Shown here: positions 1 through 12,501 of the stretch, piece after piece
Position numbering within the stretch: position 1 is the first letter of the stretch
Layout: every line of letters starts with the position of its first letter
NCBI GenBank assembly: GCA_965112735.1
Contig: OZ218953.1
Coordinates: 2,852,001-2,916,000, forward strand
Length of the DNA stretch: 64,000 nucleotides
Reading direction: 5' to 3'
Source of the DNA: Phaeosaccion multiseriatum
Lineage: Eukaryota; Ochrophyta, other classes
Notes under the pieces: generated by a model
Told to the model about the DNA's origin: nothing
Database searches by the model: none
Seen by the model: only the letters and a program-made list of their open reading frames with translations
Made by a program: the position numbers and the translations under genes

Positions 1-460
1 CTCATGAGCAACGGGTTTGCCGCCGAACTCACTCCCATGACTCGGCTCTTTCTGTCGTTGGGCATGACCGACGAGCACGTCAAGACGATCCACTTTGTCT
101 CTCCAAGGTCTACTCTGCACCTCCTCAGTACCAGCGCCTCTGCTGCAGCGGCGGCGGCAGCGGGGGAAGGAGGGGTGGGGGGAGGGGGGGAAGACAACGT
201 GTTGCAGGCACCAAGGAGACCTATGACGGAGCAGGAGACGGCACTGCTGGAGTTGCAAGGGAGACAGGTGAGAGGGAGAGGGGCGAGAGAGAGGGCGAGT
301 CGGGGGAGGGGAAGGGCGGGGTGAGAGAGGGACGGGCGAGAGAGGGGTGAGGGTGAGGGAGGGGCGAGAGAGGGTGAGAGAGCCTCTCGGGTTCCGCTTC
401 CACATTGTACCTACGCATATGCACCCACGCATAAGCACCTCACGCACGCACGCACGCACC

Positions 461-492
<32 letters not shown>

Positions 493-3363
493 CCCACAGG
501 ACGTGAATGTAGGCGTGCTGAGCTTCAATCGGGCCCACGATTGGATCCTCGACGAAGAGCAGCGCCTGCCCGAGAGGCTCACGGTGTCTGCAGAGCCCGG
601 AGAGGAGGGCAAGCAGCTGCTGTTGGTACGTACGCGTGCTAGTTCGTGGCACCGGGTCTGTCTGTCTGTCTGTCTGTCTGTCTTTCTGTTGCCTCTCGAG
701 CTGTTTGTGAGTGGATCATGGCTGGGTCAGTGACTTTTGAGTTAGCCTGGCCGTACTACTACTTGGTGTCCAGCACCTTGTCATGCACAATGTCAATCAT
801 GATGTTTAAGTCAGAGACCCCGGGGTACAAGCCGTATTTTGCATTTGCATGACGATGAGACACTGAGTCAGCATGAACTGATCTGTTCTGTGATGTGACT
901 CGCCTCATCTCTCCGCAGCAGAAGGGGGGAGGGGGGGGGGTCGCGAGCGATTCTCTGGTGGCCGTGTCAGCCATGTCGGCAGAAGGGGGCTACTCTCAAG
1001 AGGAGCGTGTGTGCGTGCGCTACATGGGGGAGGCAGGCTCCGGGGCCGTTCAGCGCACTGATTGGTTTAAGAACAGGGTGAGTCAACGGTGTTTGCTCCC
1101 CCCCTCCTCCTCCCCTCCCCTCCTTTTTCTCGGTGATGAATCCTTCAAAACATCTCTGCCCCTCACGCATCTTCCCCTCCTCTTCCTCCCTCTTCGGTTT
1201 GGCAGGGTGACCTTGCTAGTCTGAAGCGGACCCTCCACAGCATGTGTCCCATCATCGACATCCCCGACTTCAATGGAGAGAGGACCCCTCGCCCTGTCAA
1301 GAATGTGCTGATTTACAACCGGGTGAGTGGGAGAGAGGGGAGGGGAGGGCGAGAGAGAGAACAGAGAATCATTCACCCCCACCCCAGGGAGGGTGCCCAT
1401 CATGCCCATCAAGTGATTTTTATCTTAGCCCTAGAGCCTCGAGAGCGTCGATCGATCGCGACCGCTGCACTTGACACCAGCGGCCATCTTTCTCCGCTCA
1501 TTTCTCTCTCAGTCCACTGCAATCCTCCCCCCCTTCCCCTCTCCTGTCCCGCCCTGCCCTTCTCTCTCCCTCTCTCTCTCTCCGTCTCCCTTCTCGCTCT
1601 GTCCTTTGCCTTCCCCTCCTCCTCCTCCTCCTCCTCCTCCTCCTCCTCCTCCTCCTCCTCCTCACAGGACAAGTCTCGGATGCTTCTCAACGCTGACGAG
1701 CTGAAAGCGGAGCTGCAGTACCGCCTCTCCCGGGGGGCAGGGGGCAGCTTCGACTGGGAAGTAGAAATCATGACGCACAGCAACGACAGGTGCAATACGA
1801 CTTTTCTGTCCTTCTCCCTTCCTCCCCACCTACTTACCTGCCTACCCACCTTCCTCCGTCTTCCTACCTACCTACTTACCTACTTGCCTGCCTACCCAGC
1901 TACCTTCCTGCCTACTTCCTCCCTACCCTACTTACCCGCCTACCTACCTACCTTCCTACCTACCTACCTACCTGCGTACCTACCTGCCTACCTACCCATG
2001 TTCTCACATCCATCCGTTGCCATCCCCCCCCATCCCCCCCCCGTCCCACAGACACCCGTGTGATTTGGTGCAGCGGCTCGATAAAGTCGACCTTCTCATC
2101 ACACCGCACGGTTTCCAGAGCATGCTCATCCTCTTCCTCAGGCCCAATACCATCCTCTTCGAGCTCTATCCTTACAAGTACTACAAGTTGGGGTACAAGG
2201 CCCTCGCCCCGGTCACCCAAGTGCACTATGAGTACGGCTTGTCGGCCCCGCAGGACGTGGGGCGGTCGGTGTTGCTGCGTTGGGTCTCCACGGAGACTTG
2301 CATGGAGTGGTATCTGTGTCGCTTCTACGCACGGGGGGACAATGTACGCATTGCACCGGACGATGTGGATAGAGTGGTGCAGCTCGCAAGCAGCAATGTG
2401 AGTGAAGATGGGTTGGGTTGGGTGTGGTTGGGTTGAGGTGGTTTGGTTAGGTTTGGTTGCGTTGTGTTGATTGAACGGTTCGTGGAAACAAGACTACTTA
2501 GATGGGTGCTCATGGGGAAGGAAGTGTATTTTTTGTTTACGCCCCTTGACCCCTCTTACCTATATCTATGTTCCTTCCTTCCTTCCTTCCTTCCTTTCTT
2601 CCTTCCTTCCTTCCTTCCTTCCATCCTTCCTTCCCCTTCTCCCCTTTTTATCGTCCACTCTCCTTCTTCCATCCCCTTCCTCACCCCCCCACCGCCATCT
2701 CTCTCTGTCGCTCCCCCGTCCCACTCCACTCCACCTCCTGCTACATCCATCCCCTGCTGCATCCATCCCCTGCTACATCCATCCCCTGCTGCATCCATCC
2801 CCTGCTGCATCCATCCCCTGCTACATCCATCCCCTGCTACATCCATCCCCTGCTACATCCATCCCCTGCTACATCCATCCCCTGCTGCATCCATCCCCTG
2901 CTACATCCATCCCCTGCTACATCCATCCCCTGCTACATCCATCCCCTGCTACATCCATCCCCTGCTACATCCATCCCCTGCTACATCCATCCCCTGCTGC
3001 ATCCATCCCCTGCTACATCCATCCCCTGCTACATCCATCCCCTGCTACATCCATCCCCTGCTACATCCATCCCCTGCTGCATCCATCCCCTGCTACATCC
3101 ATCCCCTGCTGCATCCATCCCCTGCTACATCCATCCCCTGCTACATCCATCCCCTGCTGCATCCATCCCCTGCTACATCCATCCCCTGCTACATCCACCT
3201 CCTGCTACATCCATCCCCTGCTACATCCATCCCCTGCTGCATCCATCCCCTGCTACATCCATCCCCTGCTGCATCCCACCTCAACCTACCTACGCTCTCC
3301 GCCTCATTTGGCACTGCTTTTTTATCACAGACGTTTGAACCCTCAGATCCGCCAGTCCCGTGA
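1..3363 (+). CDS. GT61-family (DUF563-like) glycosyltransferase, 3' part
   Basis: The 5' end lies outside the window. Exons in phase: 1-267, 500-625, 919-1077, 1206-1322, 1668-1789, 2052-2397, 3331-3363 (389 residues seen, stop at 3361-3363). All introns are GT-AG. The exon at 2052 carries DLLITPHGFQSMLILFLRP followed by an FELYP segment. This resembles the GT61 core in which a His-Gly motif precedes a hydrophobic LLFL/PG block and a Glu-Leu. The upstream piece VKNVLIYNRDKSRMLLN resembles the GT61 'RR..R.LLNE' region. Such enzymes act in the Golgi/ER lumen on glycoproteins or cell-wall glycans; the donor sugar cannot be told here. The first visible exon ends in an Ala/Gly-rich stretch, and exon 3 starts with a short Gly run. 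The last exon encodes only ten residues and is the least certain. The last intron holds a large minisatellite. The family call is fairly firm, the subfamily unknown. Confidence 0.66.
2734..3279 (+). repeat. 16-bp minisatellite, about 34 units, in the last intron of the GT61-like gene
   Basis: The unit CCCCTGCTACATCCAT is repeated head to tail. Units differ almost only at one base (TAC or TGC), and one unit near 3196 has CACCTCC in place of CATCCCC. Because 16 is not a multiple of 3 and no stop arises, all three forward frames stay open and give a spurious Pro/His/Ile-rich ORF. Confidence 0.95.
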
Positions 3364-4385
3364 AGAGAGGCAGAGTGATGTACTTGATCGATCTGACTCG
3401 GCGACCAACACGCGAGGAAGATGGATGGGGGCCGTCCAAACCGTGTGTTCAAGCAAGAAGAATAAGGAAGGAGGAGGCGCGTATATACCGGAACAAAGGA
3501 GAGCTGGCGAGAGGCTTAAGCGAAGTAGAGAAGGTGATGGAAGACTGGTCTGCGTCACACACCTGGGCAGGGGATGGGAGGGGATGGGAGGGGAGGGGAG
3601 GGGAGGACTGTGACGATAATATCAGCGCCTCGCCTCTGGCAGCTCCTTCCTCCCCTTCCTGCCTCTCGCTGGTCTGTGCCTATCCTATCCCCCTGACTCG
3701 GCTTGACTCGGCCATGTACGGCACGTATGGGAGGGCACGGTGGCGAGGACGAGAAAGTGAAGGGACAAAGGCGAAGCAGCAGTAGTGGCGCTGCCATGTT
3801 CGCCCCCCCCCCCCCCCCGGTGTTTTCTCTGGCCTCGTCAAAGCAAGAAGGCTCATGTCTCCACAGAGGCGACGTGCGGCAAGAAGCCAAAAAGAAGAAA
3901 GAAGCCACAGAAAGAAGAAGCCAGTTGGCCGGCCTTCCCCAGGGGCCAGAGCCAGAAAGCATTGGGAGGCGTTAGCGGAGAAGCCTGCAAGCGGGACGAC
4001 GAGGTGGATGGCTCGGTTGCTCCCTCCCAGTGGTGCCTTGTGCCGTCATGAGAAGTGCGGTGTAGCAGCCTTGCTGTCACACATTGACGGATCGATCGAT
4101 CGGACGTGGGGAAGAGGGAGGGAGGGAGAGAGGGAAGCCTGTGCGTCCGTGCGTGCGTGCGTGCGTCATAGAGTAACTGGCGACTCGGCAGGTCCCGACA
4201 CCAGCTATTCCCATCCCCAGGGGTGCTTTTGTGTGTTTGTACTCCCTTCCGACCCATCCCGGGTGTGGCAGAGAGCAAAGGTGACAACAGCTAAGATATA
4301 AACAACATACATCGATTTGAAGGGAGGGTAAACTATAAATCACTTCCCGAAGTTTCCTTCTTCGCTGCATGCCCAGCAGCTCCTC
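3364..4385. other. Intergenic, between convergent genes
   Basis: This lies between the stops of the GT61-like gene (+) and the BUB2-like gene (-), so it should hold both 3' UTRs. It contains a short GGGAT/GGGA repeat near 3571-3604, a poly-C run at 3806-3818 and a GTGC repeat near 4143-4165. No convincing coding exon is seen. Confidence 0.6.
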
Positions 4386-7300
4386 CTATTGGTGTGGTGG
4401 TGGTGTGGTTGTTCTTGCCGTTGGTGGTGGTGGTGGTGGTGGTGGTGATGCTCGATCCGGCCCTGGTGGTGGGGTCTCGCTTCTCACCGTCCCTACGCCC
4501 CCAGCTGTTGCTGTTGCTGTTGCTGTTGCTGCTACTGCTGCTGCTGCGGCCGCCCCCCCTCCGGAAACTACATCTGCGCTCCCACCGCTGCTACCACCGC
4601 TGCCATCAGCATCGCTGTCCTCCCCTGCCGCCGCCGCGAAGGGGTGTTGCACAACGTCCCGCATGAGGGCAGGAGGGATGTGCGGCAGCAGAGAGAAGGC
4701 AGCAGACACCAGCAGCTCGGCGTCTACCTCCGGCAGGTTGCGCACATTGAGGAAGCGGTGCGGCCGAGAGTCAGACAGAAGCTTATCGCGCAGGAGTATG
4801 AGCTGTGCCACAACGATGAGGAGCTGCAGGGAGGGAGGGAAGGGGGAAGAGGAAGGGAGGGGAGGGAAGAGGGAAGAGGGAAAAGGGACAAGAGCAGAGG
4901 AGGGGACGGGAGGAGAGAGAGGAGAGGAGAGGAGAGGAGAGGAGAGGAGAGGAGCAAGAGGAGAGAGGACAGAAAGACAAGAGACGACGGCAGCGAGCAG
5001 AGGGATGGGAGAGACCGGGGGTCTGTGGTCAGAGGGGTGGCAGAGTAGGGCCGAGATGCGTCACAATAGTCAAGTCGAGTGGTGGTGCTGGGGTAACTGG
5101 GGGAGGTACGGACCCAAGCAAATGAAACGCGTTCTTCCATCCCCCCACATGTACATGTACCTACCTCTAGGTGCACTCCGAAGGCGAAGAGAGCGTCCCA
5201 CAGCTTGAGCACCTCCCCGAGTGGAGGACAGCAGGCGTGCAGGCTGATGATGAGGGGCATGGCGTACATCTTGGAGCAGATGGGCCGCTGGCTGAACAGT
5301 TGGCGGTACAGCTGCGGGTCCAGCACCTGTTTGCAGAGCAGAAGGTTTAGGTTAGGTTAGGGTAGGGTAGGGTATGGTAAGTAGACAGGTCAGATGAAGG
5401 GAGAGGGAGAGGGAGAGAGGGCGGAGTAGTGGTGGTGGCGGGCGTAGAGGGAGGAGAGTTGGAGAAGGGTCTGAACAGGGGGGGAAAGCATCGGAAGATC
5501 TGATGGACACACACACACACACGCACACACACACACACGCACACACACACACACAATATACTCGTTGAGGACACAAGAGCCACAAGAGTCACACATGAAA
5601 TGAGCCTACCTGACTACCCCAAGCAAGTAACGAATGACAACGAGTGAGTGAGGAATATGGGAATACAACATGAGCCCTACCCCTACCCTACCCTACCCCT
5701 ACCCTACCCTACCCTACCCTACCCCTACCCCTACCCTACCCTACCCTACCTGAAGCAATCTATCGACGAGGTCGCAGCCGGCGTGGACTCCGTAGATGCT
5801 GGCATTGACGTATCTAGGGATGTGCCGGGTGAGGAAGGCGTTGAAGCAGAAGAAGGCGTCCACCTCTGGCATCACAAACAGGATGGGCCCACACAATATT
5901 GACATGGCTGGTAGGAAACAGGAGGATGGGGGACGGGAGGGAGGAGCAAATTGGGCGGGGGGGCGGCGTTGGAGAAGGTGCCAAGCGAAGAGGGCGGAAG
6001 GCACGACAGGTGAGTGGAGTGGTGAGTGCGGAGGGAGAAAGCACGTACGCTCATAGAGACACCACACACGCCCCCGCACACTCGCTGGAGAGTCTGCAGA
6101 GCTGCCTCGTTCGAAAGTCTCCAAACAAAGCTCGATCCCACACGCACGCACACGCACGCACACGCACGCACACACGCACTCACCTTGCACGTAGCCCTCC
6201 CAGTCACCCTCTTTGTCCTTGCCCCTTCCCTCGATCGTCTCGTGCCCCTCTTCCCTCCCCCCCCCCCCTCCTCCTCCTCCTTCTCCTCCAATCCCTGACA
6301 CCCCCAGCTTGAAGTTGCCTTCTTTCTCCCTCTTCCGCTCCTCCCTCCTCCCCGCCTTTATCGGTGATTGCGAGGATGCCTTCGTCCTGTCCGACCTTGA
6401 TAGCACTTCGCCGTCCCCTGCTGCTGGTGCACCCGTTTCAGCTACAGCTGCATGATCAGGCAAACGTAACGCCGCCGGCGGAGAAGCATAGCGGGTAGCA
6501 CCGCTCACTGCCTTCTCCGACGACGCGTCAGTCGCCTTCCGCCGAGTGTGGCCTCCTCCTACTCTCCTCCTTGCTCCTCCCCCTTCTTCCTGCCCCTCCC
6601 CCGGCCTCCCCTCTTCTCTACTACCACCTTCCAATCTGCTTTGCTGTACACTGTCCCCTGCCACGTCTCCTCCTCCTCCTCCTCCCCCTCCTCCTCTCCC
6701 CCCCCCCCCCCCTTTCAGGCCGGCGTCAGGAACTGGGAAGTTGAGCCTGACGAAAGCGTTATTGAGTCGTATCATCTCCTCCTCAGGCACCTTCTTCCGA
6801 AACGCCACAGCCCCCTACGGTTGTGTCGAGTAAGTCAAGGAATTGGTTGTGAGTCGAAGGGTGAGAGAGGATAAGTAGTGGCGTTCAGACAGCTGAAACG
6901 GGCTCTTTGCCCGCACACACACACGCACCCACACACACAGACACACATACACACACACACGCACACACATCCACCCACCTGGAAGGTTCGGAAGGTATCG
7001 TTCCTGATCTTGGGGTCGAGGATGCTCGCTCCTTGCTCCACCAGGCGCACGTACAACATAGCGTCGATGTGCATCACTCCGAGCAGGCGCTGGGCAAGAG
7101 GGAGGGCAGGAGGGGGAAGTATTAGGGGGGGGGGGGGGATGACCGCGTCAGGGAGTTGATTGTAATGGGACGGGTGAGAGAGAGGTGGAAAGGTTCGAGG
7201 AGCAAGAAGGCTTAAGCAAGGAAAAGAATAGGAGAGCGCCATCCCGCCCTTCAGCGAGATGTCGCTGAAAAGGACTTGGGTTCATGCCCCCATCTTGCTT

Positions 7301-8356
7301 TCGAAGCAGCTGAGGCACTTGTGCCTGCCCTGCCCATCAGCCTGCCCTCACCTTCCACACCAAGCCGCGGAGGGAGCACTCCTCCCCTTCTCCCCTTCCC
7401 CCCGCACCCTCTGCCTCCGTGGCCGTGGGTAGGCCCTTGACGAGCACCAGTCTTCGCAGGTCTTTCAAGCTCTGTCTCCAGTTCCCAGCCCCCCCAGCCG
7501 CCGCCCCGTTGCCCCTCATTGGTTTGTGGCCGACGCCTCCTCCTGTCTTCCTCCGGGGGCTTGAGCTACTGAAGGGAGCGCTAATCCCGCCCGCCCCCGC
7601 GCCCGCCCCGGCCCTTCTCTTCACTCCTGCGGAAGCGGCTCCCAAGGGGCTGCTGCTACCGCTGCTCCTGCCCCTCTGCGGACTGGTGCTGTTGCTGCCT
7701 CCACTACTCGCGCCATGCAGCAACGCCTGTGGGTACGTGTGGATTGAGGCAATGGAGCGAGGGTCATGGTGAATCGATACTCCAAGTGGCGAGGTGCTTA
7801 AGAGACGAAGCGACCAAGAAGATAGCAACAACCAACCATTTTTTTCCTCTTCCTCGTCCTCCCCCCTTACCTGGTACTCTGCCCGGAGAGCCTTGTTGGC
7901 CTCACTCCTCTGCTTTACAAGCCGCCTCAACTCCATGCGGTTGCCCTTCAGCTTTGCCATCTGCTCCTCTTCTCTCCGCCTCTTGGTCTGGCAGTATGGG
8001 GGAGCAAAGTAAAGCAGGAGGAGCATAGTGGTAGGGGCAGAGCGGGATGGGGGAAACGCGGAGAAGGGTGTCATTCGTAGAGAGGGAAGGATACTGTCCG
8101 CGCTTTCCCCCTCAATAAGCCTTTCCTGATTCCCCTCCTCTCTACAGCCGTCTCCAATGCCTGCTGCTCTCACCTGCAGCAGCTGATGCACCTTCGCTAC
8201 GTCCACGATGGCCTGTCCTGGCGCTGCTGTTGGTGGCGCTGCTGCTGCTCCCGCCGTCGCCACAGCCTCCGCTGGGGCGGGAGGGGGCGACAACGAAGAA
8301 GCGCCACGAGGAGGGGAGGCCAGGCCATTGGCAGAGGGGAGGACGGGGTCCATCAT
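4386..8356 (-). CDS. BUB2/Cdc16-type TBC-domain GTPase-activating protein
   Basis: Exons (transcript order, complement): 8174-8356, 7871-7987, 7352-7726, 6979-7089, 6184-6814, 5750-5907, 5165-5326, 4386-4823; 724 aa. Introns are GT-AG and phases agree. After a short coiled segment (residues about 62-100) comes the TBC core: LRRLVLVKGLP, WKRLLGV, then IRNDTFR (residues about 253-259), the IxxDxxR arginine-finger motif. YVQ (about 470-472) is the glutamine finger. FVMPEVDAFFCFNAFLTR and LWDALFAFGVHLE match BUB2 closely. Known BUB2 proteins activate GTP hydrolysis by Tem1/Spg1-type GTPases at spindle poles in mitotic exit and septation control. Both catalytic residues are present, so it is probably active. 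An odd point is about 190 residues of Gly/Glu/Arg-rich sequence between the two fingers, which may be a real insertion or may hide an intron. The gene shares a 308-bp divergent promoter region with the O-fucosyltransferase-like gene. The C-terminus is a Gly/Ala/Pro-rich tail. Confidence 0.85.
5327..5749 (-). repeat. Intron with GGGTA repeats at one end and CCCTA repeats at the other
   Basis: On the plus strand, GGTTAGGTTAGGGTAGGGTAGGG-type repeats lie at about 5345-5375 and CCCTA/CCCCTA repeats at about 5676-5750. In the transcript (minus strand) the donor therefore opens a GUAGGG array and the acceptor end holds CCCUA units, so the two intron ends are complementary. A (CA)n tract lies at 5509-5554. 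Confidence 0.85.
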
Positions 8357-8664
8357 CCTAAGGAGGGCCCTCCCCCTCTCCAGCGGAGCTCGCAGAAATT
8401 AAGCCTGTTTTCTCTTCCGCTCGCTGTGGCGGCGTGATGAGAGTCAAAGAAGGAGCACAGGGGCGTAGGAGATCAGTCTCCCAGCTCCTCGTCCAAAGCC
8501 TCGGTAAATAAATATAACCAAACGACGACCGAAGGGGAAGAGGGAAGGAAGGGTGAGAGGAAAGATGGCAGCCGATGGATGGCCAATCACGCTGTTTGGG
8601 ATGGGCAGTTGAAAACAATTTTGGCCTTTCATGTCGGAGCTTCCTCTCTCCTACGGCGCTACTG
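8357..8664. promoter_or_regulatory. Divergent promoter region, BUB2-like / O-fucosyltransferase-like
   Basis: The two start codons face away from each other across 308 bp. An AT-rich stretch with AAATAAATATAACC near 8501-8519 stands out from GC-rich surroundings and could serve as a TATA-like element for either direction. No CDS exon is assigned here. The extent of the 5' UTRs is unknown. Confidence 0.5.
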
Positions 8665-11600
8665 ATGGCCGAACGTGGGATCTTCCTCTTGTGTCTGTCA
8701 GCGTTCGTCTGGCTCGGCTTGATCACGCTCAAGGACATGGATGGGAATGGGACGGACCAGAACACACATAAAATGGAGCTTCTGGCGAAGCCCCGCCTCG
8801 CCGTGCTTGACTGTAGCACCATCACGCAGGGGCCACGGAGAGCAGTGCCGGGGGGGGTCACGGAGCTGCGCAGCATCCGCAACATCGCCTACTGGCAAAT
8901 CAATCCCATCGATGATGCCAACTACCTGTACAACTCTCTGCCTCCCGTGGTAAGTGCCGGCCAAATTTTTGAAGTGGCTCTGCTCCGATGAGGGCGTTCC
9001 TGGACCCCGTTTCCCCCCCATCCTCTGGGGCCTCTGAGATCGAGAAGCAATGCCTCACCTGATCAGCTATGGAGTGCTAAACCCTCCTCCCCTGTGTGTC
9101 TACTCACATCACGTTTACTCAAACGTGAGCAGGGCGAAGGGGCCAAGTATGTTACCTTCCTCCCCGGAAGGGCGGGCTGGAATAACGTCAGGTGAGCATG
9201 AGGGGAGACCGCCGAGGGAGGGCAAAGGGTTCAGCGCATTTCCCCCTCGTCCCCTTCCCTCTGTAACGGCTTCAACATGTACTTACTTGCTTCCTCACCC
9301 CCCCCCGCTATCAGGATGGGCTTCGAAACGATCTTACTATTCGCCCTCATGACCAGGCGAAGCTTGGTCTTGCCCTCCACTGTCACACTCGCCCACCAGG
9401 AGGGAGAGAACAAAGGGAGAGGAGGACCCGTCTCCACACCCTTCGAGAGCCTCTTGACTGTGGCGAACATGGGCCGACACATCGAGCTACTTTCGGAACA
9501 ACAGTTACGGTCTCTCTTCTTCAACACATGAATGCCCCAAAAGCCTTTGTCGTGTCCTTTGCCTCGCGTGAGCCTGCGATGCCTATGCGCTCGTCCGTCC
9601 CTCGCAAGCCCTCTTGTACTTGTACTGATCATCGGAACGCTCTGCAACTTAGCACCACGAGCACTGCTCTCTTCTTCTCGTCTCACCTTCTTCTCTTCCA
9701 CCCACTTCTCCTCCTGCTGCTGCCGCTGCTGCTACTGCTGATGTGCGCGTATCGAATCAGGTTTGTGGCCAGTCTGTGGGGCGACGAGCGTGTCCGCGCC
9801 GCTCTCGGTGCCCACCTCCTCTCCCCTGCCCAGGTGTGGACCAAGCGCGGGCAGGTGAGAGGCAACGAGAGGCTCTATGGGAGCTTGCTTCGAAGCCAAT
9901 TTTGAGGCTTGGGGACTGCGCGTTTCCCCCCCGCCTGGCCTGACCCTACCCTGGCTGTGAGCCAGCGAGAGCTTCGAAGGAAGCGACTTGGGATACTGTG
10001 ACTGTGGCCGCACTCTCCTTTTCATCGCCCTGATCCGCCTTTTTCCGCATCCTCCACCACTGAGACTTCAGATGGAGCGTTGGGCTTCATGGAGTTTTGC
10101 TCACAGCGTTGGAGCCGCCTTCCCTCTACGTTACCCCCCTCCCCTCTACCTCACCTCCCTAACCTCCTCATCATCCACCTGCTCCTGCTCCTGCTCCTCC
10201 TCCTCCTCCTCCTCCTCCTCCTGCTCCTCCTGCTCCTCCTCCTCCTCCTCCTTCTCCTCCTCCTCCTCCTCCTCCTCCTCCTCCTCCTCCTCCTCCTCCT
10301 CCTCCTCCTCCTCCTCCTCCTCCTCCTCCTCCTCCTCCTCCTCCTCCTCCTCCTCCTCCTCCTCCTCCTCCTCCTCCTCCTCCTCCTTCTCCTTCGCCTG
10401 CTCCTCCTCCTCCACCTCGTCGTCGTCGTCACTCCTCCTGCTCGTCCTTCTCACATCATCTTCAGCGGCAACTGCCCGATCTGTACCGCAAGCTCGCGCA
10501 AAGTGTTGGCGGCGCCGATGGAAACGGCATACCCAATTTCTCCCCGTTCAAGTTCGCATTCGTCTTTCCTTCGCCGGAGGGCGGCAGTCAGCGAGAGGAG
10601 GAGGAGGGAGTGGAGGAGGGGAAGAAAGGGAGGGAGGAGGGAGTGGAGGAGGAGGAGCGATCTAGCGAACGGTAAGACGTATAGTATATAGTCATGACTG
10701 TGTCCTTCTACTGGGCCCCTCTACATCTCGCTCTCTCTCTTGGCTGCCCAACTCACAGCCTGTATACCTCTATACCCGTACGCCTGTATATGCACATGTA
10801 TCCACGACCCCCCTGCACTCTACCCTCTGTCTTTCAAGCTCCGACCTCTCTACCCTCTGACTTCCTAGCTCCAAGCTCTCTCTGTCTCCATCGACTTGTA
10901 CTTACATATAAACACCTGTCCCCCCCCCCCTCTTCGACTATGTGCCCACACATGTGTGGGGTGGCAGTATCCACTTATTTTTGGCGGGGCGCAAAGCGGC
11001 GGTGTACACCCCGTTGATGCAGCGGTCCTTCTCCATCCATTTTGAAAACTCGAACCTCGGGGCGCGGCTCTTCACCCACCCTTACACCTACATCACGAGC
11101 GAGAGCCAAGCGGTGACCAACTACTGGCACAGGAGGATGAGAGGTCCGACACCCTGACACCTTGTACCATCGTACGACGCTCTGCCTCATGCCCTTCTTG
11201 CTCTTCACCTGCCTAACGTACTCCCTCCACCCTCCCTCTTCCCCTCCTCTCTCTGCCTCAATGCCCTCCTCGCTCCTCAATCGGATCTGTACCGACACCC
11301 TTCAATACCTGGGCCGCACTTCCCGTGTTCGTGCGTGCGTGCGTGCGTACGTGTGTGTGTGCCTTTCGTGTGTGGGTGTGTGTGCGCGTTTTGTAGACTT
11401 ACTACACTTTCGCGACGAGGTGTTCTGCAAGGCCGCTCAGGTGAGATTGAGCAGCAGCGGTGGGGTCAGTGAGGAGGCCTGAGTGACCTTGATACCTCCT
11501 CTTGCTCTGTTGTCGCTCAGCTTGACATGTTTTCAAAATTTACTAAGCGTATGTCTGCCGGCCGGCCTGGCTGGCTGCCTGCCTGCCTGCCTGCCTGTCT

Positions 11601-11902
11601 GCCCCTCCTCCTGTCCCCTCTGGGACTTTACTCTTGCAGGTCATATCGCTGCTGGAAGAGGACTCGGGAGGCGGGAGGGACTCCTTCGCGGCGTTTCACA
11701 TCCGACGCGGGGACTTCGCACAGGCCTTCAGAGGCACCGTCAAACCCGCAGACGCCATGCTGCGAGTGCTGGAGGTGAGCAAGATGATGCGGTCATGGTC
11801 ATGGTCGTGATAGTGATAAGGATGATGATGCTCATGAGGATGCGGATGATGGTGATGATGATGGTGGTGATGATGGCGATGATGATGATGATGATGATGA
11901 TA

Positions 11903-11963
<61 letters not shown>

Positions 11964-12406
11964 CGCGTGTGGGACTGGCTCCCCTTATCCATACGATGTG
12001 CTTGCTATAGCACCCGCTTTCCTCTTTCTCTCTCCCCCTCTCCCCCCTCCCTCTTTTGCCGTCTCTCTTATCTATCGATCTTTCTTTTTTCTGTCTCTCT
12101 CTATCTGTCTCCCTGTCTCTCTGTCTATCTGTCAATCATGTCTCTTTGCCTCTCTCTCGCACCCTCCATCTCCTTCTTTGCACGCGTGTGGCCTCACCCC
12201 AGAGCATGCCCGTCGGCCTTGGACGCAATGAAACTGTCATGATCCTAACCAATGAAGGCGATTCCTCCTTCTTCGACCCTTTTCGCAGCCGCTTCAATGT
12301 GAGATCCTATGCCAGTATATCGAGACCAAAAACTCTTCGTTTCGCTACAATATTTTCCGCTGCGATGGGAGCCCGAGGGCCTCTCTCTCTCTCTCTCTCC
12401 CTCTCC

Positions 12407-12501
<95 letters not shown>

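Noticed and set aside
2734-3279. Regular repeats that could be read as a CRISPR array
   Set aside because: Units are 16 bp, adjoin without unique spacers, and the genome is eukaryotic.
2443-3613. Long ORFs rich in Pro, His, Ile and Ser in several frames
   Set aside because: They are produced by the 16-bp minisatellite, which leaves all three frames open, and lie in an intron of the GT61-like gene.
5676-5750. CCCTA repeats as an interstitial telomere
   Set aside because: The unit is a pentamer mixed with CCCCTA, not CCCTAA or CCCTAAA, and it is confined to one intron.
9988-10691. Poly-Ser, poly-Leu, poly-Glu and poly-Arg ORFs
   Set aside because: They are translations of a (CTC)n intronic microsatellite; the exons on each side splice in phase around it.
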